Assembly (NCBI GenBank): GCA_964577055.1
Contig: CAZNWC010000001.1
Location: 248,001 to 312,000 of the forward strand
Length of the DNA: 64,000 bases
Direction of reading: 5' to 3'
Source of the DNA: PNNG01 sp964577055
GTDB taxonomy: Bacteria > Bacteroidota > Bacteroidia > UBA7662
Positions 26,551 to 35,866 of this stretch are shown here, piece by piece. Under the pieces are notes generated by a model. It was not told where the DNA came from. It was given only the letters and a program-made list of their open reading frames with translations, and ran no database searches. Numbering within the stretch: the first letter of the stretch is position 1; each line of letters starts with the position of its first letter. Made by a program: the position numbers and the translations under genes.

Positions 26551-26940
26551 TTGAAAAAACTACTCCTCCTTGTTTTGTTGGGATTTGCCCAAACAACTTT
26601 GGCGCAACAAACAGCTGCCGACCTGGCCCAAGCCCAGCTCGATGCCTACAACCAGCGCGATTTAACGGCATTTTTACTGCCGTATGCCGACAGTGTGGCG
26701 GTGTACACCTTTCCCAACCAATTGCAATACCGCGGTAAGGAACAAATGCGCAAGGTGTATGGCGAGATGTTTCAAAACCTGCCAGACTTGCATTGCACCC
26801 TGGTAAACCGCATGGTGATGGGCAATACGGTCATCGACCAAGAATCGGTGGTATTTCGAAAAGGCGAAAAGCCCTTGCAAGCCATTGCCATTTACAAGGT
26901 GCAGGCGGGCAAAATTGCAGAGGTGTATTTCATTTTTTAA
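26551..26940 (+). CDS. NTF2-like/SnoaL-like exported protein
   Basis: A 129-aa protein with a signal peptide (KKLLLLVLLGFAQTTLAQ) and a small alpha+beta domain whose pattern (LAQAQLDAYNQRDLTAFLLPYADSV is split here; then YRGKEQMRKVYGEMF and VQAGKIAEVYFIF) matches steroid-delta-isomerase-like/SnoaL nuclear transport factor 2 folds. The start codon is TTG at 26551: the next ATG is at residue 64, inside the fold. Lies 20 nt after the ClC gene. Function unknown. Confidence 0.75.
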   Translation: MKKLLLLVLLGFAQTTLAQQTAADLAQAQLDAYNQRDLTAFLLPYADSVAVYTFPNQLQYRGKEQMRKVYGEMFQNLPDLHCTLVNRMVMGNTVIDQESVVFRKGEKPLQAIAIYKVQAGKIAEVYFIF

Positions 26941-26970
26941 TCCTATCGCCCGCTTTCTTCGGCTAAATTT

Positions 26971-26978
26971 TAACTTTG
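26971..26978 (+). promoter_or_regulatory. Probable -7 box TAACTTTG upstream of mtgA
   Basis: TAACTTTG matches TAnnTTTG and ends 24 nt before the mtgA ATG. No TTG is visible at the usual -33 distance. Confidence 0.4.
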
Positions 26979-27002
26979 GGCAGCTTTTGAAAGCGCCCTG
27001 GC

Positions 27003-27692
27003 ATGAAAAAACTGCTCCGTTTTGTTCGCAACCTTTTGCTTTGGTGGTTTGGCATCACCATTGGCCTCACCTTGCTGTATCGTTTTGTGCCGGTGCCCTT
27101 CACCCCTTTGATGGTGATACGCCTGTTGGAGGAGCCTTTGGCCGGACAAAAACACCGTTGGTACCGCGACTGGGTGGCGTATGACCAAATTTCGCCCCAT
27201 TTGGTCAAAGCCGTGGTGGCCAGCGAAGACCAACGTTTCATGGAACACTGGGGGTTTGACCTCAAGGCCATCGAAAAAGCCTACAAGCGCAACCAAAAAG
27301 GCAAAAAGCGCAAATTGGGCGGCAGCACCATCAGCATGCAAACGGCCAAAAACGTGTTTTTGTGGCCTGGCAGAACCTGGGTGCGTAAAGGATTGGAAGC
27401 TTATTTTACCGGATTGATCGAGCTGTTGTGGTCGAAAGAGCGCATCATGGAGGTGTACCTCAACAGCATCGAAATGGGCGCCGGCATTTATGGGGCCGAA
27501 GCCGCTGCACAGGCCTGGTTCAACAAACCCGCCGCCCAACTCAGTGCAGGCGAAGCGGCGCGCATAGCTGCTTGTTTGCCCGATCCACGCCGACGCAATC
27601 CCGCGCGACCATCGTCCTATGTGGCTGGCAGGGCCCTGAAAATCAGGGGCATGGTGTACAAACTTCCCAAAGAAGCCTTTCCCCTGCCTTAG
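27003..27692 (+). CDS. mtgA: Monofunctional peptidoglycan glycosyltransferase
   Basis: A 229-aa GT51 enzyme that polymerises lipid II into glycan strands at the inner membrane. One N-terminal TM segment (about residues 10-30) is followed by VVASEDQRFMEHWGFD (catalytic E75), LGGSTISMQTAKNVFLW and GAEAAAQAWFNKPAAQLS, all standard GT51 motifs. No transpeptidase domain, so monofunctional. Its 3' end overlaps the convergent esterase gene by 4 nt. Confidence 0.93.
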   Translation: MKKLLRFVRNLLLWWFGITIGLTLLYRFVPVPFTPLMVIRLLEEPLAGQKHRWYRDWVAYDQISPHLVKAVVASEDQRFMEHWGFDLKAIEKAYKRNQKGKKRKLGGSTISMQTAKNVFLWPGRTWVRKGLEAYFTGLIELLWSKERIMEVYLNSIEMGAGIYGAEAAAQAWFNKPAAQLSAGEAARIAACLPDPRRRNPARPSSYVAGRALKIRGMVYKLPKEAFPLP

Positions 27693-29089
27693 CGTTTCAC
27701 AAAGCGGCTGTAAAGCACTTCGCTGCCCACCGAAAGTTCGAGCAGGTACACCCCTTGGTCCAGTTGGTCAACCGCGATGGAATCGCCGCTGCGCCATTCG
27801 TTTTGGAGGCAAATTTTGCCCCTGGCATCTTGAATGCGATAATAGGCCGTATCGGCAGCACCGGGCAGCTCCACAAAAAGGCGGTCGGTGGTGGGGTTGG
27901 GATACACCTTCACCTCCCTGAAATCGGGATGTTTGAAGCCCGTGCTTTGGGCGAATAGCCACTGATAGGCGGCCCCAAATTCGCGGCGCCAAAACCATTC
28001 GCTGTGCTGTCCGTCGGCCTTCACTACCAACTGCACCTCATCGGCTGTAAAACCAACCGCCATCAAATCGCTGCGCAATTGGGTACATTGGGCCACAAGG
28101 TTGGCACTTTCGAGGGCACCCGCCAATACGTAAAAACGCATGGGTTGCTGTTTGCCTATTTGGCTAATTTGAGAGTACACCGAAGGACTGAACCACAAAC
28201 TCGGAGAAAAAACCAGGGCTTTGCTGAACGTATTTTGGTACTGCATGGCTGCGTATTGCGAAATGAGTCCACCCATGCTGCTGCCGCCTATGGCCGTGCC
28301 TGCGCGGGTGCTGTCGGTGCGGTAACGCGCGTCGATCCAGGGTTTGAGGGTTTGTACGATAAAGTCGACGTATTCGTCGCCCTGTCCGCCCCCGTACTGC
28401 GCATTCACCCAGGGGCTGTACTCGTTGATGCGTTGCCCTCCTCCGTTGTTGATGCCCACCACGATGGCCCCATGGTTGCCTTGGGCGTGCAATTGACTCA
28501 AGGTTTCGTCTATTTGCCATTCGCCGGCAAAGGCCGTGAGATTGTCGAACAGGTTTTGGCCATCGTGCAAATAAATCACCGGATAGCGTTTGGCGGTAGC
28601 CGTGGCATAATCGGGCGGCAGGTACAGCCAAATGCGGCGGTAGCGGTTGAGTTGGGGCATGTAAAAGCTGTCGGTAAGCAGCTGCACCTGGGCGTTGGCC
28701 GTGCTGTTGCCACCGCCGCCACCTCCGCCGTGCAAATCTTCCCAACTCAGCACCGAGAGGTTCACCGTATCGCCATTGCCGTAGGTGAAGCTGCGGTTGG
28801 GCAGTTGGCTGCCGCTGGCATTGCCTTCAACCGTTGCCCAGCTGCCGCGGGTAAACTTAAACTGTATGGTGCCGGTACCGGCGGGCAGGGTGATGAGCCA
28901 GGAGCTGTCGGGTTGGCGCACCAAGGCATGGGCAGCGCTGCCGGGGTTCCAGCTGTTGAACGAACCAGCGATGTACAAAGTGGCATTCGACGGGGTGTAG
29001 GCTGGTACCTGGGTGATGCGAAAAGTAACCTGCGCTTGACCGACCAAAGCCAGCAACAAAAACGAAACAGACAGAAAAATAGATTTCAT
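27689..29089 (-). CDS. T9SS-exported esterase with N-terminal starch-binding-like domain
   Basis: A 466-aa secreted protein. Signal peptide (to about residue 20, GQAQ); an immunoglobulin-like/CBM20-CBM48-type domain (about 21-115, with YIAGSFNSWNPG); a seven-glycine linker (about 121-127); an esterase D/Fes-like alpha/beta-hydrolase (about 135-390) with VIYLHDGQNLF and the nucleophile elbow GSSMG (S271); and a type A T9SS sorting domain from VYPNPTTDR to the end. Enterochelin-esterase-like and feruloyl-esterase-like enzymes share this fold, so the substrate is open; the carbohydrate-binding-like domain favours a polysaccharide ester. Likely exported by the gld/por system at 9.6-15.2 kb. Confidence 0.85.
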   Translation of the reverse strand: MKSIFLSVSFLLLALVGQAQVTFRITQVPAYTPSNATLYIAGSFNSWNPGSAAHALVRQPDSSWLITLPAGTGTIQFKFTRGSWATVEGNASGSQLPNRSFTYGNGDTVNLSVLSWEDLHGGGGGGGNSTANAQVQLLTDSFYMPQLNRYRRIWLYLPPDYATATAKRYPVIYLHDGQNLFDNLTAFAGEWQIDETLSQLHAQGNHGAIVVGINNGGGQRINEYSPWVNAQYGGGQGDEYVDFIVQTLKPWIDARYRTDSTRAGTAIGGSSMGGLISQYAAMQYQNTFSKALVFSPSLWFSPSVYSQISQIGKQQPMRFYVLAGALESANLVAQCTQLRSDLMAVGFTADEVQLVVKADGQHSEWFWRREFGAAYQWLFAQSTGFKHPDFREVKVYPNPTTDRLFVELPGAADTAYYRIQDARGKICLQNEWRSGDSIAVDQLDQGVYLLELSVGSEVLYSRFVKR

Positions 29090-29142
29090 GCGTAAAAAAA
29101 GCTGCGGTTAAGGCGGGCCGACAGAAAGCTGTGTGAAGCGTG

Positions 29143-29150
29143 TATCTTTG
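29143..29150 (+). promoter_or_regulatory. Probable -7 box TATCTTTG upstream of the LptF/LptG permease
   Basis: An exact TAnnTTTG match ending 7 nt before the ATG at 29158. As with kynU and kmo, this leaves virtually no leader. Confidence 0.4.
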
Positions 29151-29157
29151 TCGGCGT

Positions 29158-30240
29158 ATGAAGATACTCGATTGGTACATCATCCGGAAATTTATCGGCA
29201 GCTATGTATTTGGCTTGGGTATTTTCATCGCCATTGCGGTGATGTTCGACCTCACCGAAAAAATTGATGGCATGTTGCAGCGCAATGCCCCGCTGAGTGA
29301 GATTGTATTCGATTATTACTTCAACTTCATTCCCTATTTCGCCAACCTGTTCAGCGGACTGTTCACCTTTTTGACGGTGATTTTTTTCACGTCGAAATTG
29401 GCTGCCAAAAGTGAATTTGTGGCCATGTTGGGCAGCGGCATCGAGTTCAGGCGACTGTTGGTCCCCTACCTGGTGGCTGCGGGCATCATCGCATTGTCGA
29501 ATTGGGTGCTGGCCAGCTGGGTTTTGCCACCGGCCAACAAAGAGCGCATTGCCTTTGAAAACAAATACATCCGCGGTACTTTTTACTACAGCAAACGCAA
29601 CATCCATTTCCAAACCCAACCGGGTGTTTTGGCCTATTTAGAAACGTATTCAACGCCCGACAGTGCTGGCTTCCGCTTTTCGATGGAAGATTTGCGTACA
29701 GGTGAATTGCGGAGCAAACTCATGTGCGACCGCATTGTGTGGGACAGCGCCAAACAACGCTGGCGGATGGAAGGCTGCACCCTGCGCGAATTGCCCAGCG
29801 ACAGTGCCGAAAAGCTTATCATGTTGGGTAGCCTTGATTCGGCTCTGAGCTTTACCCCCGATGAATTTGGCCGTCCCCTGGCCGAAGATGCTGCCTTGCT
29901 CAACAACAGGCAGCTGCAAGACCACATCGACCGCGAGCGCCTCAAGGGCAGCGGCGGCATCGAAGCTTTTGTGCTCGAAAAACACAACCGCCTGGCCGTG
30001 CCCTTCAGCACCTTCATTTTGGCCATCATGGGCGTGAGTTTGTCGTCGCGCAAGGTACGCGGGGGCATCGGCTTGCAACTGGGCATTGGGGTGGGATTGT
30101 GTTTTATCTACATCCTCATGTTCCGCTTTTCGCTCACATTTGCCACCAAAGGCAGCCTGCCTCCTTTTGTGGCAGCCTGGACCCCCAATATTGTTTTCGG
30201 CATTTTAACCGCCTACCTCTACCGTGTTGCCCCCAAATAA
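29158..30240 (+). CDS. LptF/LptG family permease
   Basis: A 360-aa inner membrane protein of the YjgP/YjgQ family, the transmembrane subunit of the LptB2FG transporter that extracts lipopolysaccharide. Opening MKILDWYIIRKFIGSYVFGL is typical. Three TM segments in the N-terminal half and three after about residue 270 flank a periplasmic beta-jellyroll-like domain. Start ATG at 29158; the longer frame begins inside the promoter box. Whether it is F- or G-type cannot be decided here. It overlaps the next gene by 17 nt. Confidence 0.88.
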   Translation: MKILDWYIIRKFIGSYVFGLGIFIAIAVMFDLTEKIDGMLQRNAPLSEIVFDYYFNFIPYFANLFSGLFTFLTVIFFTSKLAAKSEFVAMLGSGIEFRRLLVPYLVAAGIIALSNWVLASWVLPPANKERIAFENKYIRGTFYYSKRNIHFQTQPGVLAYLETYSTPDSAGFRFSMEDLRTGELRSKLMCDRIVWDSAKQRWRMEGCTLRELPSDSAEKLIMLGSLDSALSFTPDEFGRPLAEDAALLNNRQLQDHIDRERLKGSGGIEAFVLEKHNRLAVPFSTFILAIMGVSLSSRKVRGGIGLQLGIGVGLCFIYILMFRFSLTFATKGSLPPFVAAWTPNIVFGILTAYLYRVAPK

Positions 30241-31150
30241 TCGCTCAGCCTTGGTGGAACTGCATTTTGTGGTTTTCATCTGGGGATTTACCGCCATTCT
30301 TGGCAAACTCATTACCCTCGAAGCCCTGCAATTGGTATGGTACCGCATGATGTTGGCTTTGGTGGGCGTTTACGCCTTCGCACGTTTTACCAAGGTGGCC
30401 TTGTGGTTGCCGCGTCAAGCGCAGTGGGCTTTGGCTGGCACCGGACTCATCATTGCCGCCCACTGGGTGACTTTTTACCACGCCATCAAAATTTCGAACG
30501 TATCGGTGACGCTGGCCTGTTTTTCGTCGGGCGCCTTTTTCGCTTCTATTTTCGAACCGCTGCTGTACAAGCGCAAGGTGGTGTGGTACGAAATGATTTT
30601 GGGACTGATTTCGATTGCAGGTTTGTACCTCATTTTTAGTTTTGAAGCCCAGTACATGGCCGGCATCATCACCGCCATTGTGAGTGCCAGCTTATCGGCC
30701 CTATTTGCGGTGATGAATGGACGATTCGCTCAGAAATACAACGCAGCAGCCGTGTCGGTGTACGAAATGGCAGGTGGCATTGCCGGTTTGAGCCTGTTGC
30801 TGCTGGCCGATACCGGTTATGCCAGCGGCAGTTATGCCCTGTCGGTGGCCGATTTGGGCTACCTGAGCATCTTGGCCATCGTTTGTACGGCCTACCCCTT
30901 CATCGCCAGCATCAGGCTCATGCGCAAAATCACCCCATACACCTTTGTGTTGTCGGTGAACATGGAACCCATCTACGGCATTGTGCTGGCTTGGTTTATC
31001 TTTGGCGAAAGTGAACGTATGACGGGGCAGTTTTACCTGGGTACAGCGGTCATTTTGGGCACCCTCTTTGCCAACGCCATCCTCAAACATTATTACCGCC
31101 AAAAGGCCCTGAAGCTTGAAAAAGTTGGCACGTTTGCATCGCAGCCTTGA
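30224..31150 (+). CDS. EamA/DMT family transporter
   Basis: A 308-aa inner membrane protein with about ten TM segments in two EamA repeats (first repeat HFVVFIWGFTAILGKL; second from about residue 155). Drug/metabolite superfamily exporters of this type move metabolites or amino acids; the substrate is not predictable. The start codon appears to be GTG at 30224, within the end of the LptF/LptG gene, implying translational coupling. Confidence 0.82.
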   Translation: MLPPNNRSALVELHFVVFIWGFTAILGKLITLEALQLVWYRMMLALVGVYAFARFTKVALWLPRQAQWALAGTGLIIAAHWVTFYHAIKISNVSVTLACFSSGAFFASIFEPLLYKRKVVWYEMILGLISIAGLYLIFSFEAQYMAGIITAIVSASLSALFAVMNGRFAQKYNAAAVSVYEMAGGIAGLSLLLLADTGYASGSYALSVADLGYLSILAIVCTAYPFIASIRLMRKITPYTFVLSVNMEPIYGIVLAWFIFGESERMTGQFYLGTAVILGTLFANAILKHYYRQKALKLEKVGTFASQP

Positions 31151-31229
31151 CTGCTGACAATCCTTCGCACCAGGGCGTCACGCAAAAATTTCAGGCCGCT
31201 TGTTGAACGTTACAAACTGGCACATAGCA

Positions 31230-32201
31230 TCAGAGCCTTTGATACTTGAAAGATATGGCCCCTTTGTTTCCTTGAGGACCGTAAAAATCGATGAACCGAA
31301 GTTTGTACAGCTGTCCACTGGCAGTTCTTATCAAGTACCACCGCCGGGTATTTGTTACAAAGATGTTTCCAGTAAAGGTCTTCCAATCGTACCCAATAAT
31401 GTCGATTTTATTTTGTAAAGGCACATTTGATTCGCTTTGGCTATTAGCCTGCTCAAAGCCATACTCCCCTCTGTAAGCAGCCAAAGTATTGACGGGATTC
31501 AACAGTACTCCCACTACTAAATACGGCAGTGGCGGCACTTCATTCGGGAATAAATGGGTATACTGCCCAAAATACAAATCCCAGTCAGCAGCAGGTGGCG
31601 CAGCAAGTATGGTTTGACCATCACCCAAAGACACAAATAAGCGCGATGACGCGAAATTGGCCGATGTGTTCACCACAGTTGCTGTAGTATCGCGCAAAGA
31701 CGCCATTTCCCAAATGAAGTTACCTGAACTAACCGACCTAAACCGAACTTTGGTAAATCCCAAATGCATTCCTAAATGATCGAAACCGCGGTCAATCAAG
31801 TAAATACCATCATTAACTCTCCAATCGCCGATGGCAGTGCTGTCTTTATGGCCCGAACTAGCATCTAGACGCGCCCGACTCGCAAAACCCAAAGTATCGC
31901 GCTTGTTGGAAAAGGTGGCAGATTCAAAAAAGGCTGCTCGCATCATTTTGGAGGTATTTAACCAAATTCGGAAGGCATTGGCACCGCTTTCGAAAGCCAA
32001 ATCCCAAGCTACTTTCTCCACCCTTCCTGTTTCTATTCCTTTTTCGAGGCTGAAAAAAGCCTGAAAGCGATAATCGGAGCCAATGTCAACCACAGCGGTT
32101 TGTTCTGTTCCTTGCAACGGCGCTGTTACAGGAAGCTCTTTGGTAGTACAGCCCACCGAAAACCCTAAAAAACAGCTAGCGTACCATAAAAACTTAGCCA
32201 T
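31230..32201 (-). CDS. HmuY-like heme-binding lipoprotein
   Basis: A 323-aa lipoprotein (lipobox FSVGC, Cys17 from the ATG at 32201). It contains the HmuY-type pattern: FFSLEKGIETGRVEKVAWDL near residue 60, then repeated beta-strands ending WYLIRTASGQLYKLRFIDFYG. HmuY proteins of Porphyromonas take heme from host carriers and hand it to a TonB receptor. The TonB receptor gene overlaps its start by 8 nt, matching an hmuY/hmuR pair. I could not identify heme-ligand histidines with certainty. A longer start at 32246 would lie inside the receptor gene and break the lipoprotein signal. Confidence 0.75.
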   Translation of the reverse strand: MAKFLWYASCFLGFSVGCTTKELPVTAPLQGTEQTAVVDIGSDYRFQAFFSLEKGIETGRVEKVAWDLAFESGANAFRIWLNTSKMMRAAFFESATFSNKRDTLGFASRARLDASSGHKDSTAIGDWRVNDGIYLIDRGFDHLGMHLGFTKVRFRSVSSGNFIWEMASLRDTTATVVNTSANFASSRLFVSLGDGQTILAAPPAADWDLYFGQYTHLFPNEVPPLPYLVVGVLLNPVNTLAAYRGEYGFEQANSQSESNVPLQNKIDIIGYDWKTFTGNIFVTNTRRWYLIRTASGQLYKLRFIDFYGPQGNKGAISFKYQRL

Positions 32202-34440
32202 TAAAACGGTATTGAAGTGAAACAAAATACAATCTACCCATAGCAATGGGGCTACTCACCCCACCAGCGCTGTGTACACCTCCGGGTGTGGCACCAAGAA
32301 TATTGGTTACATCTAATAGATTTTTAACCCCTATGGTGGTTTCAATGCCCACTTTCTTCCATGCCTTATGCCCACTTAGGTCGAGTGTATGATAAGCTGC
32401 AAGTGACGAAAGTGCTAAATTGCCCATGACATCGGTTATTACGTTGGGCGTTCTTCCGGTGTATTTGTAAAAAATATTCCATTGTGTTCCCGTAACCTGC
32501 TCGCGGAACTCTACACGGGCATTTATTTCAGGTGAATAAAAAAAGGCAGGCATTTGCAAGGTATCGGCCAACCTATTGCTTCTACCAGTAACACTTGCAC
32601 CCGCTGCTACCAACCACTGTTCTTTTTTCCACTCCGTTCTCAGCAATACTCCTTGGCTTCTAAATTCTTCGAGGTTGAAATAAGAGAAGGCCGTAGCGTC
32701 GGCCTGCGCCAAGCCAATCAGCTGGTTGATCTGGTTGTAAAACATACTTACTTCTGCCGTAATTAGTTGATTGCCCTGCTGTCGGTTGTAAGTGCTTGTC
32801 AAATGGAAGTTATGCCCGTTCTCTGCCCGTAAATTCGGGTTTCCTTGAATGTTGTGGTTAACGTCAACGAAGAAGAAGTACAGTTCTTTCAGGTCGGGCG
32901 CTCTAAAACCTCGAGCATATGAAAACCGATGGGTAAGCGACGCCAATTGCTTTTTATTGAGGGGATGCTCATAACGGAACTGAAGGCCTGGTACAACCGG
33001 TGCTGGATAAGCGGGATTATAAGTAAAGCGTGCCGATGGCCTCAGCGTGAAGCCTTTTGCCAGTAGCCATTCGGCGCTTGCAAATACCGCCAAGTCGAGC
33101 ATGGATTGCCACTGGTTGGTAATTCGTGCTCCCAAGGTGTACTCGTGTCGAAAGTCATAACCAAATTCAGCTTGTATTTGTCGGTTAAAACGCCTTTGGT
33201 AGGTACCCCTGCTTAGGTGAGCAATAAAACGGCTGGTGTCTTGGTCGCCGTCGTTGTTGGTTAAACGCCGCTCCAGATTTGTCAAGTCGCTAAACCAAGT
33301 GTTTTTAATGCGTCTAAAATCATTTCTCGCTAAAAGCACATGGTATCGGTTACTGCTATCTTGCTTTTCCCACTGCAATTGTTGATTAAAGCGTCGTGTT
33401 GCATAAAAATCATCGAAGGCTGTTGTGCCAAACGGCGCTCTTGGATAACCCAAATTGGTGATGGTTTCGTCGAAATAATCGTTCATGAAGCGCAACTCAC
33501 CTCCCGCAAAAGCTGAACGAAATTGAGCTGTTGCAAAGTGTTGCAGTTTGGGGTTCCAAGCTTGTTGCCGACTGCTATCGGCCCGCTGAGTTAAACGAAG
33601 GGTAAATGGTTGATCACCTTCACTCCAACCATCGAAATAATGCCTGCCCAAAGTAAGTCGAAAACCCTTGTTTCGGCGCTGGAAACCAGCATGTAGCCGC
33701 AGATTATATTGACCTACACTTTCGTAATGGCTTTGCAAACCGGCTTCAAACTTTTCATTGATGGTTTTGCGGGTAATGAGGTTTATGGTACCGCCCATGG
33801 CATCGGTGCCATACAAAACAGACAAAGGACCTTCTACCACCTCAATGCGTTCCACCAAGTGTAAATTCAACTGCGACAAATCGATGTTACCATTCAATCG
33901 GCCATTTACAGGCACGCCGTCGACGAGTATTTTGATGTTTTGTCCGCCTAACCCTTGCATTTGCAAACTTGATCCCAAAATTTGATCTTGCCCCAAACGC
34001 ATGTTTAATGCATTGGTGAGCACATCGCGTAAATGTTGCGCGCCCATACGGTTAATTTGTTGCTCGTCGATGATGCGTATGGGCATCACCGATTCGGCTG
34101 GATTTCCCGGGCGCATTTGGGCTGTAACCACAATGGTTTCGAGTCCTTTGATTAACGGCGCCAGCTCATACCGCCGCTTTGGCCCCCGGAGCAAGCTGTC
34201 GGTGATTGTCTTAAAACCGATGCAACTGATTTGCAACCTGCTACCGGGACCAAAATGGCTGGGAGGAACATTTACCTCCCCTTTGTCATTGCTTATAAAA
34301 AGTTCTAGGAGTTGGCCTTTTTGCCAAACCACATGCGCCCCGGCCACCGGATTTCCGGTTTCGGCCGAGACGATGTGGACGGTTTGCGCACCTGCTAATG
34401 CGCTCACCAGGGTAAAAAACAAACCGAGAAGAAACCTCAT
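32194..34440 (-). CDS. TonB-dependent receptor, probably for heme or iron complexes
   Basis: A 748-aa outer membrane receptor. Signal peptide (MRFLLGLFFTLVSALAGAQ), a short carboxypeptidase-regulatory-like domain (about 20-95), plug domain (about 105-215, with MPIRIIDEQQINRMGAQHL and VLYGTDAMGGTINLITRK), and a barrel with the TonB-box-free family pattern ending LYFVSLQYRFNG. Overlapping its stop is the HmuY-like gene, and upstream lie the DoxX-like and DUF6607 genes, so it is likely the heme/iron importer of this operon. Start at 34440 gives the signal peptide; the longer frame overlaps the previous gene. Confidence 0.87.
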   Translation of the reverse strand: MRFLLGLFFTLVSALAGAQTVHIVSAETGNPVAGAHVVWQKGQLLELFISNDKGEVNVPPSHFGPGSRLQISCIGFKTITDSLLRGPKRRYELAPLIKGLETIVVTAQMRPGNPAESVMPIRIIDEQQINRMGAQHLRDVLTNALNMRLGQDQILGSSLQMQGLGGQNIKILVDGVPVNGRLNGNIDLSQLNLHLVERIEVVEGPLSVLYGTDAMGGTINLITRKTINEKFEAGLQSHYESVGQYNLRLHAGFQRRNKGFRLTLGRHYFDGWSEGDQPFTLRLTQRADSSRQQAWNPKLQHFATAQFRSAFAGGELRFMNDYFDETITNLGYPRAPFGTTAFDDFYATRRFNQQLQWEKQDSSNRYHVLLARNDFRRIKNTWFSDLTNLERRLTNNDGDQDTSRFIAHLSRGTYQRRFNRQIQAEFGYDFRHEYTLGARITNQWQSMLDLAVFASAEWLLAKGFTLRPSARFTYNPAYPAPVVPGLQFRYEHPLNKKQLASLTHRFSYARGFRAPDLKELYFFFVDVNHNIQGNPNLRAENGHNFHLTSTYNRQQGNQLITAEVSMFYNQINQLIGLAQADATAFSYFNLEEFRSQGVLLRTEWKKEQWLVAAGASVTGRSNRLADTLQMPAFFYSPEINARVEFREQVTGTQWNIFYKYTGRTPNVITDVMGNLALSSLAAYHTLDLSGHKAWKKVGIETTIGVKNLLDVTNILGATPGGVHSAGGVSSPIAMGRLYFVSLQYRFNG

Positions 34441-34910
34441 GCTTTGGCCTTCAAATGAACCGTTGCTTCTCCAAACACATGGTGCCATAAAGGGCGCGTA
34501 TATGGCAGTAAAAGCAGCAAATTAACCATAAGAACGAGGCCCGTTTCTATGTTTTCGTCCATGCGGTTGTCCATAAATAGGTGCATGGTAAAAATGTTGA
34601 TAGTCACCGGGAGCAACAGCAACAAACCTGCTCGCCGCGTGCGCGGAATAATCAAAAGCACTGCTGCAAGCAATTGCAGCACCCCAATCATTTTGAAAAA
34701 GCCGCTTTGGCGAAAAGAAGCCATGGTCAACTGAAATGACACGGGCGATTCAAATTTATTGTCCGTTACGGCCTGCTGCCAGGCAGCCACCATCTCGGGT
34801 TTGACTGGACGGTTTTTGGGTACAAATTTCTTCACCCCCGCATTCACGAAGAACAAACCTAAAGCAACACAGCCTGCAATATGCAGGCAGTTAATCCAAT
34901 TCTTCCACAT
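34437..34910 (-). CDS. DoxX-like small membrane protein
   Basis: A 157-aa protein with four hydrophobic segments (about residues 6-24, 68-86, 92-110 and 120-138). The opening NCLHIAGCVALGLFFVNAGVKKF fits the DoxX-like family (written here only as description). It sits between DUF6607 (5 nt upstream) and the TonB receptor (4-nt overlap), so it belongs to the heme/iron operon. Its role is not known; a quinone or redox link is possible for DoxX-like proteins. Confidence 0.65.
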   Translation of the reverse strand: MWKNWINCLHIAGCVALGLFFVNAGVKKFVPKNRPVKPEMVAAWQQAVTDNKFESPVSFQLTMASFRQSGFFKMIGVLQLLAAVLLIIPRTRRAGLLLLLPVTINIFTMHLFMDNRMDENIETGLVLMVNLLLLLPYTRPLWHHVFGEATVHLKAKA

Positions 34911-34914
34911 GACT

Positions 34915-35862
34915 TTAGCTTTTTTGGGTGAGATAGGTGTGAATAATTTGCTTGATTTCCTGGCGTACGGCTTCCTCTTGGTACTCTTTTCTTGCACTCA
35001 CTTCGTCGCCCTTTTTGAAGAGCAATTGGAAAAGAGGGTCTTGCCCTGCCTTCTTGCTAAAGTCAAGCGGAATTTGCTCATGTTTGAAGGTTTCGCTCCA
35101 AACCACACGCACATCATCCCAAAAACGTTGCTGCTCGTTCCACCAAGCCATGGCGGGTGTACAGTCGTAATTTCCTTTGGTAAAGCGTTCGAATCCTTTT
35201 TCCCAAGCTATCAGGTTTTCAGTTCCATCGCTAGTACGATTTATTTTTTGGTTGTCTTGTTCTAACATCCAGCCATCGGCCAAAATCTCCATGGTGCTGA
35301 AGCGGCGCAAAATATTGTAATCGCTGCGTACGGTAAACTCGCGGCGTGGCAAAGGCGCGTCGGCACGCGACTGCCAAAAGTGTCGTCCGTCTACATGCAC
35401 CCAAGTACCAAAACCCTCGTAACGTGGACTGTCGTCAACTTGATATACCTTTTGAGTCCAAGTACCTTTCACTACTTGAGCGGCTAATTGCTTGCGCTGA
35501 AAAGTATTGTCGCCCTGGTATTCCAGAAAATCGCGGTTTTCGTAGATCCAGTCTTGTCGCCAATGCTTCACTACCATGGTATCGTTAACTACCAAAATGT
35601 GTTGCAAGGCAATTTTAGCAGGTGTTTCTTCTACCACAAAAACGGTTTCTATGCCTTTTTCAAACTTCCGATCATAGTACTTATAATCTTTCTGAGGCGA
35701 AAAAGTCTCGGCAAATTGAAAACTTACCTCGTAACAGCCCACCATGCTTAAAATAGCCGCACGGTCCTGGGCCATCTTTTGCTTTTCGGCTTTACTATTC
35801 TTTTGAGCTTCTGCCGTTCCTATGGCAACCAATAGCAGTAATAAAGTTGCTAAACGCTTCAT
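34915..35862 (-). CDS. DUF6607 family exported protein
   Basis: A 315-aa protein with a signal peptide (ending TAEAQ). Conserved family stretches are MVGCYEVSFQFAETF near residue 40, VKHWRQDWIYENRDF near residue 100 and WTQKVYQVDDSPRYEGFGTW near residue 135. The function is unknown. The family regularly neighbours HmuY-like proteins and TonB receptors in Bacteroidota, as here, which points to a part in heme or iron handling in the periplasm. It starts 4 nt after the stop of the first gene of the operon. Confidence 0.78.
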   Translation of the reverse strand: MKRLATLLLLLVAIGTAEAQKNSKAEKQKMAQDRAAILSMVGCYEVSFQFAETFSPQKDYKYYDRKFEKGIETVFVVEETPAKIALQHILVVNDTMVVKHWRQDWIYENRDFLEYQGDNTFQRKQLAAQVVKGTWTQKVYQVDDSPRYEGFGTWVHVDGRHFWQSRADAPLPRREFTVRSDYNILRRFSTMEILADGWMLEQDNQKINRTSDGTENLIAWEKGFERFTKGNYDCTPAMAWWNEQQRFWDDVRVVWSETFKHEQIPLDFSKKAGQDPLFQLLFKKGDEVSARKEYQEEAVRQEIKQIIHTYLTQKS

Positions 35863-35866
35863 TTTT

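Noticed and set aside
28004..29095. A 363-codon plus-strand frame across the esterase gene
   Set aside because: Antisense shadow of the esterase/T9SS gene; no signal peptide or motif, high GC bias at the opposite strand's third positions.
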